Assembly: GCA_019744885.1 (NCBI GenBank)
Contig: JAIETY010000179.1
Span: 1 to 37,322 of the forward strand
From: Sphingomonas sp.
Lineage (GTDB): Bacteria > Pseudomonadota > Alphaproteobacteria > Sphingomonadales > Sphingomonadaceae
Length of the DNA: 37,322 nt
Direction: 5' to 3'
Shown here: positions 18,399-27,238 of the stretch, piece by piece
Numbering within the stretch: the first letter of the stretch is position 1
Layout: each line of letters starts with the position of its first letter
Translations under genes and position numbers: made by a program
Notes under the pieces: generated by a model
Told to the model about the DNA's origin: nothing
What the model saw: the letters and a program-made list of their open reading frames with translations, nothing else
Databases searched by the model: none

Positions 18399-19403
18399 GT
18401 GAGCGACACCGCGGTCCTGCGCCATTATCTCGCGCCGATCCTGCCGCTGCTCGAGCCGGCCGAAGTCACCGAGCTTGTGATCAACAAGCCCGGCGAGGTC
18501 GGAATCGAGGATCATCTGGGCTGGCATTGGCACACTGTCGCCGAACTCGACAGCGAATGGCTCGCGACCCTCGCCGTTGCGGCCGCAAGCTTTACCCGAC
18601 AGGACGTGAATGCGGAGACGCCGATCTGCTCGACGATCCTGCCAGGGGGCGAGCGTTGCCAGATCGTGATCCCGTCGGTGACGCCGACGGGTGCGCCGTC
18701 CTTCACCGTCCGCAAGCCTTCGCGCGTAACCCTCGCGATCGACGAACTCGCGCGGGTCGGCCTCTTCACGGGCACGCGCGCTGCGGCGCAAGGCCTTGGC
18801 GAAGTCGATGCCCAGCTTATCGCGCAGCGCGACCTCGGCGATTGGCCCGCTTTCTTTCGAACGGCCGTCGCCGCCCGCAAGAACATCCTGATCAGCGGCG
18901 CGACCGGTTCGGGCAAAACCACGTTCGCCAAGGCGTTGATCCAGCTGATCCCGCCCGAGGAACGGCTGCTGACGATCGAGGATACGCGCGAGCTCGTCGT
19001 CGAGCATCGCAACGTCGTTCATATGGTCTATTCAAGCGAACGACAGGGCCTGGCCAAGGTCGGCCCCAAGCAGTTGCTCGAAAGCGCGCTGCGGATGCGG
19101 CCCGATCGAATCCTGCTGCAGGAACTCCGCGACGGGACGGCCTTTTTCTACCTGCGCAACGTGAATTCGGGCCACCCCGGATCGATTACGACGGTCCATG
19201 CCGGCTCGGCGATGGGCGCTTTCGAACAGCTGACCTTGTTGGTGAAGGAGTCCGAGGGCGGCCGGGATCTCGCCCGTGACGACATTCGTGGCCTGCTCCG
19301 CATGCTGGTCGATGTCGTCGTCCAGACGCGCAAGCGCGCCGGCAAATTCGAAGTCGAGGAGGTGTATTTTGATCCGCCTGTCGGACGCGCGGCCGCTCAC
19401 TAA
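18399..19403 (+). CDS. virB11: VirB11-family secretion ATPase
   Basis: 'NILISGATGSGKTTFAKALIQLIPPEERLLTIEDTRELV' and 'GHPGSITTVHAGSAMGAFEQL'. Confidence 0.95.
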   Translation: MSDTAVLRHYLAPILPLLEPAEVTELVINKPGEVGIEDHLGWHWHTVAELDSEWLATLAVAAASFTRQDVNAETPICSTILPGGERCQIVIPSVTPTGAPSFTVRKPSRVTLAIDELARVGLFTGTRAAAQGLGEVDAQLIAQRDLGDWPAFFRTAVAARKNILISGATGSGKTTFAKALIQLIPPEERLLTIEDTRELVVEHRNVVHMVYSSERQGLAKVGPKQLLESALRMRPDRILLQELRDGTAFFYLRNVNSGHPGSITTVHAGSAMGAFEQLTLLVKESEGGRDLARDDIRGLLRMLVDVVVQTRKRAGKFEVEEVYFDPPVGRAAAH

Positions 19404-21366
19404 CGTCGCGATCATTGCCGGGAGTCTTGCAGCGACGCTTTTGGCATGCGCGCTTTGCGCCGTGCTGGTCGCGCTGGTCGGCCTCAAACAGATCGGGCCG
19501 CAGATGGACGTCTCGGCCGTGCCGGCGTGGCTCTGGTATTATCGCGGTGATCCGCTCCTGCACCTCTGGCTCAAGCGCGGCGCGCTGGTCAGCGGCGCCA
19601 CCGCGTTCGTGATCCTGCTTGTCATCCTCAAGCGCGGCCGCTCCCTGCACGGCGAGGCACGCTTTGCAAACGAGGGCGAAATCCGGCGCGAGCAGTTGCG
19701 CAGCAAGTCCGGGATTATCGTCGGACAGAGAGGCGGCCGCTATCTCGTTTTTGGAGGCACCGAGCATGTTCTGCTCGAAGCACCGACCCGTGCCGGTAAA
19801 GGCGTCGGCGTCGTGATCCCCAATCTGCTTAGCTGGGCGGACTCGGTCGTTGTACTCGATGTAAAGCGCGAGAATTGGGACATCACCGCAGGGTTCCGGG
19901 CGCGGCATGGGCAGAAGGTCCATCTCTTCGATCCGCTCGATCCTGAGGGGCGAACCGCGCGCTACAATCCGCTGAGCTTCATTGACCGGCTTGATGACAC
20001 CGATGTGGTCAACGAGTTGCAGAAGATTGGCGGAATGCTATTCCCCGCGCCTGAGAAGTCCGATCCCTTCTGGGCCGAAGCCGCCCGCGCGGCGTTTGTG
20101 GGGGTCGGCGCGCTGGTTTCGGCCAACCCCGCTTTACCCTTCACGATCGGCGAGATTTACCGGCGGCTGACGGAAGGCGATCCCAAGGTCGAACTACCCA
20201 AGGTCGTGGAGGAAGCACAGAAGCGCGGGCAGCGGCTGAGCCAGGCATGCGTTTCGGCACTGAGCGACTTCACGTCCGCGTCGGACAACACGTTTTCCGG
20301 TATCAAGCAGACGATCACATCCAAGCTCAATCTGTGGCTCAACCCCTATGTCGACGCGGCGACTTCGGAAACCGACTTCGATCTGCGGCAGGTGCGTCGC
20401 GAGCGGATCTCGATCTATCTGGGGGTCTCGCCGGACAATATCGACCGGATCGCACCGGTCTATAATCTGTTCCTCCAGCAACTGATCGACCTCAACACGC
20501 GGGAACTGCCAGCGACCGGGGGCCAGGTGCCGGTTCTTGTCCTGCTCGATGAGTTTGCGCGCCTGGGCAAGGCCCCCGTCATCGCGTCCGCCTTTTCCTA
20601 TGTCGCGGGATACGGCCTGCGGCTGTTGCCGGTGATCCAGAGCCGGTCGCAGCCGCGCGGCATATACGGCCCCGACGTCACCGACGAGATCATCGCCAAT
20701 TGCGGCCTGGAGGTGGTGTTCACGCCCAAGGAATTGCGGGTGGCGAACGAGTTGTCCGAACGGCTCGGCTTCTTCACGATGAGCGTGAAATCGAAGAGCC
20801 GCACGATTCACGGGATGCTCGCCAATCGCAGCATTTCGGAGTCCGACCAGCGTCGTGCATTGATGATGCCGCAAGAGCTGATGCAGATGCCCAAGGGCGA
20901 TCTGCTGTTGCTGCGTGGTGGCATTCCGCCGGTTCGCGCGCGCAAGATCGAGTATTTCCGGTTAAAGCGCTTCACCGACAGAATATCCGATCCGCCGAAG
21001 GTCGCGCCGCGGCTGATCCTGATGCGCCAGCCCAAATCCAACCCGACACAGGCAGGCGCAGCGACCGGTAGCGACCCCCTCGCGCAGGCGATTGAAGCGA
21101 AGCGGGCCGCCCTGCAAGCGCCGCCACCACCAAAGGAAGAACCCGTCGTGACGCGCACGCTGACCGACGATGAACTCTCCGGCTATGCCGAGATCACCGA
21201 TGACATGCTCGTGCTGGGTGAGCTTGAGGCGTTGCCGCCGCCCGGCGACGAGAAGGCGGCACTTGATTTCGTGCTGGCGATGACCGCCCGCGCGGCGATT
21301 GCGCCGGAGGACGATGGCGACCTTTCTCAAAACCTAGTGACTGGGAGGCATGACCATGGCCGATAA
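19369..21366 (+). CDS. virD4: VirD4-family type IV coupling protein
   Basis: 'EHVLLEAPTRAGKGVGVVIPNLLSWADSVVVLDVKRENWDITAGFRA' and 'VPVLVLLDEFARLGKAPVIASAFSYVAGYGLRLLPVIQ'. Start inferred at TTG 19369 because the ORF-track start at 19276 lies deep inside virB11. Confidence 0.93.
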   Translation: MIRLSDARPLTNVAIIAGSLAATLLACALCAVLVALVGLKQIGPQMDVSAVPAWLWYYRGDPLLHLWLKRGALVSGATAFVILLVILKRGRSLHGEARFANEGEIRREQLRSKSGIIVGQRGGRYLVFGGTEHVLLEAPTRAGKGVGVVIPNLLSWADSVVVLDVKRENWDITAGFRARHGQKVHLFDPLDPEGRTARYNPLSFIDRLDDTDVVNELQKIGGMLFPAPEKSDPFWAEAARAAFVGVGALVSANPALPFTIGEIYRRLTEGDPKVELPKVVEEAQKRGQRLSQACVSALSDFTSASDNTFSGIKQTITSKLNLWLNPYVDAATSETDFDLRQVRRERISIYLGVSPDNIDRIAPVYNLFLQQLIDLNTRELPATGGQVPVLVLLDEFARLGKAPVIASAFSYVAGYGLRLLPVIQSRSQPRGIYGPDVTDEIIANCGLEVVFTPKELRVANELSERLGFFTMSVKSKSRTIHGMLANRSISESDQRRALMMPQELMQMPKGDLLLLRGGIPPVRARKIEYFRLKRFTDRISDPPKVAPRLILMRQPKSNPTQAGAATGSDPLAQAIEAKRAALQAPPPPKEEPVVTRTLTDDELSGYAEITDDMLVLGELEALPPPGDEKAALDFVLAMTARAAIAPEDDGDLSQNLVTGRHDHGR

Positions 21367-22321
21367 GGAGAAGGCGCCGGCGACCAAGCCGCGTGGCAGG
21401 ACCAACGGCGTGGCCATCGACGACAAGGATCGCAGCAAAAGGGTAGCGTCTGGAGCCGTCATGCCCGAGCCTGAAGCTGTCGGGCAATCGAAGGGCGCGG
21501 AGCGAAAGGCCGAGGACCCGGGCGTCACGGAGCGCAAGGTCGGGACCGACAAGAAGCCAAAAGCTCCCTCGGTCGAGGCGGGTGACATGCCCGAGGCGGT
21601 GCGCAAACGCTATTATGCCGACAAGGCGAAATGGTCGGGCGATCCTGCATACTTTACCTCAGCGGAAACGAAGGATCCGGCGTTTCGCGATCAGGGGCGT
21701 CGACTGGTCACGGCGACCGAGAGCCAGGAGGTGGTGAAGGATCTTGTCGCCATCGCCCAGCATCGTTCATGGGACAGAATCCATGTCACCGGAACCGAGG
21801 CATTCCGGCGATCTGTGTGGTTGGAGGCGGGACAAAAGGGGCTCGAAGTCCGAGGCTATAAGCCGAATGATCGTGATCTGCAGGAACTCGACCGGCTGCG
21901 CAGCAACGCGAGCAAGAACACGATTGCACCGATGGTCGCGCGCGATGCCACTGAAAGCCGCCACCCGGCTTCGGCGCGGCGATCGGAAGAGTCCCCTGCC
22001 CCTGCCCGCCAACCCGGTGAGCGCGTCGATGGACGTTCGCTGCCCAACGATCGCGCCGTCGATAGTCAAATGCGCGTAATGGAGGCGGTGATCCGGCGGA
22101 CCCTGTTCGATAACCCCGAGGCGGTGACGCGGGTGATGACGGTCGCGCGCGCGCAACTCGATGCCCATGTAGCAGCCGGTCGGACGATCCAGCCCGCGGT
22201 CGTTCGCGATACCGGTGCGTCCGTACAACGCGGTCCTGAGCGTGGGCCCGCAGCGGAACGCGTGTTGCAAGCTCGGCAAGGACGTGATCACAAGCCGCCG
22301 GAGCGGAACCGATCCCGCTAA
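21350..22321 (+). CDS. Stand-alone LPD7-like domain protein (relaxase C-terminal-type domain)
   Basis: 'FRDQGRRLVTATESQEVVKDLVAIAQHRSWDRIHVTGTEAFRRSVWLEAGQKGLEVRGYKPNDRDLQELDRL' fits the large polyvalent protein-associated domain 7 pattern. No relaxase HUH or MOB motifs in the ORF. Confidence 0.7.
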   Translation: MTMADKEKAPATKPRGRTNGVAIDDKDRSKRVASGAVMPEPEAVGQSKGAERKAEDPGVTERKVGTDKKPKAPSVEAGDMPEAVRKRYYADKAKWSGDPAYFTSAETKDPAFRDQGRRLVTATESQEVVKDLVAIAQHRSWDRIHVTGTEAFRRSVWLEAGQKGLEVRGYKPNDRDLQELDRLRSNASKNTIAPMVARDATESRHPASARRSEESPAPARQPGERVDGRSLPNDRAVDSQMRVMEAVIRRTLFDNPEAVTRVMTVARAQLDAHVAAGRTIQPAVVRDTGASVQRGPERGPAAERVLQARQGRDHKPPERNRSR

Positions 22322-22349
22322 TCCTCCAGCCCAAATTCCCTGCGCAGTA

Positions 22350-22401
22350 AATATGGACATATTAGCGAAGATTCGCTATTTGGACCATATTCACTGGACA
22401 T
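22350..22401. promoter_or_regulatory. Candidate AbiE operator: nested inverted repeats and GGACAT direct repeats
   Basis: AATATGG (22350-22356)...CCATATT (22385-22391) encloses TAGCGAA (22363-22369)-GA-TTCGCTA (22372-22378). TGGACAT/TGGACCAT/TGGACAT at about 22354, 22381 and 22395. Confidence 0.55.
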
Positions 22402-23489
22402 CAAATATGCTCAAATTCGAGATTGAAGAAGGCGAGTTGCTGGAGAGTCTGGTCACCGCGATCAGCAAATTGCCCGAGGGGCAGGCCATCGTGCGAGCGC
22501 GGGAGGTTCCGATCGGCCGCAATGGACGCGCCGACGCGCTCGTCGATATCGTCGTGGGTGGACGGCCGATGCAATTGCTGGTCGAAGCTAAGCGCGATGC
22601 TTTTCCCCGCGATGTGCGCGAATCCGTGTGGCAGCTTCGAACCAACGCCGCCCACCTCCCCACCGATGGCCGTCCTGTTTTGCCGTTCTTCGTCGCCCGC
22701 GCGATCTCGCCGGGCGCGCGGAACATCCTGCGCGAGGAAGGCATCGGCTTTTACGACCTTGGCGGTACGCTCTACATCCCAGCCCCCAATGCGTTCGTCT
22801 TCATCGATCGACCGCCCCCTCGTACCACCCGCAAAGTGTTCGAATCCGTCTTTCAGGGGCAAAAGGCGCGCGTCGTCATGGCAGTGTTCGAACGTCGCCA
22901 TGCATGGCTGAGCGTCAAGGAGCTTGCGGAGACAACCGAAGTCTCGCCAGCGACGGCATCTTCCACGCTTACCGAGATGGAGCGTCGCGAGTGGGTCGAG
23001 GTAGAAGGCTCCGGCCCATCCAAGCTGCGCCGCCTGCGCGCAGCCGAGGAGGTGCTTGACGCTTGGCAGAAGTATATCCTCGAGCAGAAGCCGGCCAAGA
23101 TCGATCGCTATTACGTTCCGCTAACTGACATTCGCACGCTGTCGGAGCGGTTGGATCAAGTCTGCGGCGGCGCGGATTATGCCGTTACCGGCGAAGCCGC
23201 AGCACAAGCTTATGCGCCCTATCTCTCCAGCATCTCCCAGCTCAAATGCCGCATCCTTCCCGGCCCATTTCAAAAGCAGATCCTTGACCTTCTGGACGCC
23301 CGGCCAGTCAGCGAGGGATGGAATCTCGGCGTTATGGAGACACGCTCGCGCGGCGACGTTACGGTGGGCGAGCGGATCGACGGCGTGGCGCTTGCGCCGG
23401 TGCTGCAAGTCTATCTCGATCTGCTCGAGGGGTCGGGACGATCCAAGGAGATGGCGGCGCATCTGCGCGCGGAAAGGCTCAAGCCCTGA
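22353..23489 (+). CDS. AbiEi-family antitoxin (type IV TA) with PD-(D/E)xK-like N-terminal region and winged helix
   Basis: 'ADALVDIVVGGRPMQLLVEAKRDAFPRDVRESVWQLR', wHTH 'WLSVKELAETTEVSPATASSTLTEMERREWVEVEGSGPSKLRRL', and coupling to a downstream NTase-fold gene. Start could be ATG 22407. Confidence 0.75.
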   Translation: MDILAKIRYLDHIHWTSNMLKFEIEEGELLESLVTAISKLPEGQAIVRAREVPIGRNGRADALVDIVVGGRPMQLLVEAKRDAFPRDVRESVWQLRTNAAHLPTDGRPVLPFFVARAISPGARNILREEGIGFYDLGGTLYIPAPNAFVFIDRPPPRTTRKVFESVFQGQKARVVMAVFERRHAWLSVKELAETTEVSPATASSTLTEMERREWVEVEGSGPSKLRRLRAAEEVLDAWQKYILEQKPAKIDRYYVPLTDIRTLSERLDQVCGGADYAVTGEAAAQAYAPYLSSISQLKCRILPGPFQKQILDLLDARPVSEGWNLGVMETRSRGDVTVGERIDGVALAPVLQVYLDLLEGSGRSKEMAAHLRAERLKP

Positions 23490-24391
23490 TGAGCAAGCCG
23501 AAGACCTTTGGCGGCTATGACAATGCCGTCACCGAAGCGTGCGAGCGCGTGCTGGTCACGCTCCTGCGGGGCCTTGGCCCGTGGAAGGATTCGGTGTTCC
23601 TCGTCGGCGGCCTCACCCCGCGCTATCTCGTGCGTGCACGTCCGCCCGAAGTGCCGGCGCATGCTGGCACCGGCGACGTCGATGTCGTCGTCGACCTTGC
23701 GATCCTGGCCGACACGGAGGCCTATCGGACGCTGGAAGAAAATCTCCGCATGATGGGCTTTGATCGCGCCGAAAATGATGAGGGCCGCAAACAGTCATGG
23801 CGCTGGAAGACCACGCTCGAAACCGGCACCACCATGATCCTCGAATTCCTCGCAGATGATCCGGAACGTGCCGGCGGCAAGGTCCAGGAGCTTCCCGCAA
23901 AAGGTAAAGTCTCGGCGCTCAACATCCCGCATGCCTCCATGGTGTTCGACTTCTACGAGAGCGCCGAGATCACCGCCGAACTGCTCGGCGACAACGGCGT
24001 GGTCACGGAAACCGTCCGATACGCCGACGTCGTGAGCTTCACCTGCCTGAAGGCGTTCGCGTTCGAGAGTCGCTTCGAGCCGAAGGATGCTCATGACCTC
24101 GTCTATTGCCTCAACCATGTCGAAGGCGGCACAGAGGCAACGATCGCCGCCTTCAGCAACGCGCTGGAAACCAGGCACCGCGAAACCATCCACTCCGCGC
24201 TCGGCCTGCTCGCAACGCATTTTTGCGATGATGACAAGACCGAGGGCTATCGTAAGGATGGTCCGGTCGCCTTTGCGAAATTCGACGCCGATCCCGGAGA
24301 CGACGAAGAAGGCGGACGCGATCGCCGTGTCCTGCGACAGCGCCGGGCCAGCGCGACCGTGGCAGCGATCGTCGGACCGCTGCTTGGGTGA
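23489..24391 (+). CDS. AbiEii-like nucleotidyltransferase toxin
   Basis: 'DSVFLVGGLTPRYLVRARPP...HAGTGDVDVVVDLAILAD' NTase G-G/DxD-like motifs; ATG overlaps the AbiEi stop (TGATG). Confidence 0.7.
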   Translation: MSKPKTFGGYDNAVTEACERVLVTLLRGLGPWKDSVFLVGGLTPRYLVRARPPEVPAHAGTGDVDVVVDLAILADTEAYRTLEENLRMMGFDRAENDEGRKQSWRWKTTLETGTTMILEFLADDPERAGGKVQELPAKGKVSALNIPHASMVFDFYESAEITAELLGDNGVVTETVRYADVVSFTCLKAFAFESRFEPKDAHDLVYCLNHVEGGTEATIAAFSNALETRHRETIHSALGLLATHFCDDDKTEGYRKDGPVAFAKFDADPGDDEEGGRDRRVLRQRRASATVAAIVGPLLG

Positions 24392-24406
24392 CGCCACGCG
24401 AAAGTT

Positions 24407-24423
24407 GTTCGTTCGTTCGTTCG
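24407..24423. repeat. Tetranucleotide tract (GTTC)4
   Basis: gttcgttcgttcgttcg just after the AbiEii-like stop codon. Confidence 0.85.
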
Positions 24424-24739
24424 CGGTAGACGCACTCGATGCGCGTATCCACGAAATGATCAGGGGACCGTAATGTCATCATTCGCCCCGGCCCATGAAC
24501 TGAAATGGTGCGCTGGTGGCGTATGCAGCAGAAAAGACCCAGATCCGGACGCTTATGACTTCGTTTCGACATCCAAGTTTCGGCCTTTCGTCCAGCCTTT
24601 TGGACTTGTTCCCCCCCCCATCGGAGCGAACCCTTGCTGTCAGGGCGAACCCCGAGCTCCAAAATCAGGCGGTTGATCCGCTCGACTATTTTTAGCGACC
24701 AATCCTATAAACGGTAGAAGTTCCAAAGGACGGCGATCC

Positions 24740-25171
24740 ATGCAGCAACCATCGCTCAGCATCGGCAAGCTCGCCGCCGCCACCGGTACCAAGGTGGAGA
24801 CGATCCGCTATTACGAATCTGTTGGCCTGCTGGCGGCACCCGAGCGCACCGCCAGCAATTACCGGTCCTATTCACCGGCGCACCTTTCGCGGCTGAGCTT
24901 CATCCGGCGTGCGCGCGCGCTCGGCTTCTCGCTTGAACAGGTCCAGGCGCTGCTCGGCCTTGCCGACCAGAAGGACATATCGTGCTCTGCCGTCGACCTG
25001 ATCGCTCGCGAGCACCTGGCCGAGATTGACCGCAAGCTCGCCGACCTGACGACGCTGCGCGCAGAACTCGGCAACCTGATCGTGCAGTGCGGCCACGGAT
25101 CGATTTCCGAATGCCGGATCATCGAGTCGCTCGGCCCCGACATTTCGCAGCCCAAGACTGCCGAGGGGTGA
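24740..25171 (+). CDS. MerR-family metal-responsive regulator
   Basis: 'LSIGKLAAATGTKVETIRYYESVGLLAAPERTASNYRSYSPAHLSRLSFIRRARALGFSLEQVQALLGL' and metal-type cysteines 'ISCSAVDLIAREHL...LIVQCGHGSISECRIIESL'. Confidence 0.92.
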   Translation: MQQPSLSIGKLAAATGTKVETIRYYESVGLLAAPERTASNYRSYSPAHLSRLSFIRRARALGFSLEQVQALLGLADQKDISCSAVDLIAREHLAEIDRKLADLTTLRAELGNLIVQCGHGSISECRIIESLGPDISQPKTAEG

Positions 25172-25206
25172 TATCGATCGCTATTGCAACTAATTCGCAA
25201 AACTAC

Positions 25207-25237
25207 TTGACCCTCTAGCGGCTAGAGGCTTTATCAA
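25207..25237 (+). promoter_or_regulatory. MerR-type promoter/operator: TTGACC-19 bp-TATCAA with CCTCTAG-CGG-CTAGAGG dyad
   Basis: -35 at 25207-25212, 19-bp spacer 25213-25231, -10 at 25232-25237. Perfect 7-bp arms with 3-bp centre at 25212-25228. Confidence 0.85.
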
Positions 25238-25243
25238 GGGCGG

Positions 25244-27238
25244 ATGCGAAGATCCAACTCCCACCGAGCCCAATCACCGCGCGCGATCCGACCCCTCTGG
25301 ACGTTTCTCGCGGCATTGCTTTGCGTCTTCATGGGCGGGATTGCCAACGCGCAGACCGCCGATGTGCCGACCGCGTGGCGCCTGCTCGATTATCTGGCAG
25401 TCGACTATGGCGGCGCGGTCGCCAATGGGCGGATCAAGAGCGCGTCGGAATACGCGGAGATGACCGAATTCTCGATATCCGTTGCCGAGCGGATTGCGGC
25501 GTTGCCGCCATCACCGGCCAAGGCGAGCCTCGTCGCCGGCGCGACGCGTCTCAAGGCCGTCATCGCCGCCAAGGCGGCCCCCGAAGCTGTCGCTGGCTTG
25601 GCGCATGGTCTGGCCGCTGACCTGCTTAAGGCCTACCCGATTCCGCTCGCGCCCGCTCGTGCGCCGGACCTGGCGCGCGGCGCCACGCTGTTCGCGCAGA
25701 ATTGCGCCAGCTGCCACGGGATGAGCGGAGACGGACGCGGACCCGACGCCGCGAAGCTTACTACGCCGCCGATCGCGTTCACCGACATTGTACGGGCACG
25801 CCAGCGCAGCGCGTTCGCACTTTATCAGGTCATCGGACAGGGCATCGATGGCACGGCGATGCAGAGCTTTGCGTCGCTGCCGTCGGAGGATCGGTGGGCG
25901 CTGGCGTTCTATGCCGGACGTTTCGCGTTCACCGATGCCGCGGCTGCAGAAGGCAAGCGGATATGGCAGAGCGATGCCTCCCTCCGCCAGCGCATCTCCG
26001 GTCTTGCGGCGCTTGCGGGGCTGACGCCGCAGGTGCTCGCCGGGCAGATCGGCGAGGCGAGGGCCGATGCGGTGATGGCCTATCTCCGGCGGCACCCGGA
26101 CGCAGTGATGCAGCCCGTAGCCGGATCGCTCAGGCTCGCTCGCGCCAAGCTGGCGCAGAGTCTTGCGGCATACCGGTCAGGCGACGCGCGCACCGCACGC
26201 GAGCTTGCGCTTTCCGCTTATCTCGACGGCTTCGAGCCGGTCGAGCCGACGCTCACCGCACGAGACGCAACGCTGATGGGCCACATCGAAGGCGCGATGG
26301 GCGAATTTCGCGCGGCGCTCCAACAGAAGCGTTCGGTGGACGACGTTGCGACGCGCGTACAGGTTCTGAACGGACTGTTCGACGACGCCGAAACGGTACT
26401 GTCGCCAGATGCTGCGAGCAGCGCATCGACCTTTCTCGGGGCATTCACGATCCTGCTCCGCGAAGGACTCGAGGCGCTTTTAATTGTCGTCGCGATGATC
26501 GCCTTTCTGCGCAAGGCGGGCCGAACCGAAGTGCTTCCCTATGTCCATGGCGGCTGGATCGGCGCGCTTGTCGCGGGCGGTCTGACCTGGGCAGTGGCGA
26601 CCTATGCAATCGGGATCAGCGGCGCGAGCCGAGAATTGACTGAAGGGTTCGGCTCGCTGTTCGCCGCCGTCGTCCTGCTGTCCGTGGGCATCTGGATGCA
26701 CGGCAAGGCACAGGCCAACCAGTGGCAGCGCTACATCCGGGAGAAGATGACGCACGCCCTGTCGCGTCAGTCGGCCTGGTTCCTGTTCGGCCTCGCCTTC
26801 ATCGTCGTCTACCGCGAGGTGTTCGAGACGATCCTGTTCTACGCCGCGCTCTGGACACAGGGGAATGGCGGCATGCTGCTCGCCGGCGCCGGATCGGCTG
26901 TCTTCCTGCTGGGCCTGATTGCCTGGGCGATGCTGCGTTACAGCCGCGACCTGCCGATCGGGAAGTTCTTTTCGTACAGTGCCTGGCTGATGGCGGCGCT
27001 GACGGTCGTGCTGGCCGGCAAGGGCGTGGCAGCGCTGCAAGAAGCCGGCATCATCGATATCGCGCCGCTGACCGGCGGCCTGCGCATCACCATGCTCGGG
27101 ATCTTCCCGACATGGCAGTCGATGACGGTGCAGCTGGCAATGCTCGCCGCGGTGGTTGCAGGGTTCATGCTGAATCGCCGCCATGTCGCGGCACCGGGTT
27201 CGACAGCGAATGACACCTTGCCCGCAGATGCCACTTGA
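25244..27238 (+). CDS. PbrT-like fusion: periplasmic cytochrome c domain plus FTR1-family permease
   Basis: Signal peptide; heme motif 'CASCHGMSGDGRGP'; FTR1 motifs 'LREGLEALLIVVAMIAFLRKAGR' and 'VYREVFETILFYAALW'. Downstream of a MerR gene and MerR-type operator. Confidence 0.85.
   Translation: MRRSNSHRAQSPRAIRPLWTFLAALLCVFMGGIANAQTADVPTAWRLLDYLAVDYGGAVANGRIKSASEYAEMTEFSISVAERIAALPPSPAKASLVAGATRLKAVIAAKAAPEAVAGLAHGLAADLLKAYPIPLAPARAPDLARGATLFAQNCASCHGMSGDGRGPDAAKLTTPPIAFTDIVRARQRSAFALYQVIGQGIDGTAMQSFASLPSEDRWALAFYAGRFAFTDAAAAEGKRIWQSDASLRQRISGLAALAGLTPQVLAGQIGEARADAVMAYLRRHPDAVMQPVAGSLRLARAKLAQSLAAYRSGDARTARELALSAYLDGFEPVEPTLTARDATLMGHIEGAMGEFRAALQQKRSVDDVATRVQVLNGLFDDAETVLSPDAASSASTFLGAFTILLREGLEALLIVVAMIAFLRKAGRTEVLPYVHGGWIGALVAGGLTWAVATYAIGISGASRELTEGFGSLFAAVVLLSVGIWMHGKAQANQWQRYIREKMTHALSRQSAWFLFGLAFIVVYREVFETILFYAALWTQGNGGMLLAGAGSAVFLLGLIAWAMLRYSRDLPIGKFFSYSAWLMAALTVVLAGKGVAALQEAGIIDIAPLTGGLRITMLGIFPTWQSMTVQLAMLAAVVAGFMLNRRHVAAPGSTANDTLPADAT

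Noticed and set aside
24611-24619. C9 homopolymer tract as a phase-variation switch
   Set aside because: It lies only in a weak 67-aa ORF (24473-24676) with no recognisable domain. More likely intergenic or a sequencing-sensitive tract.
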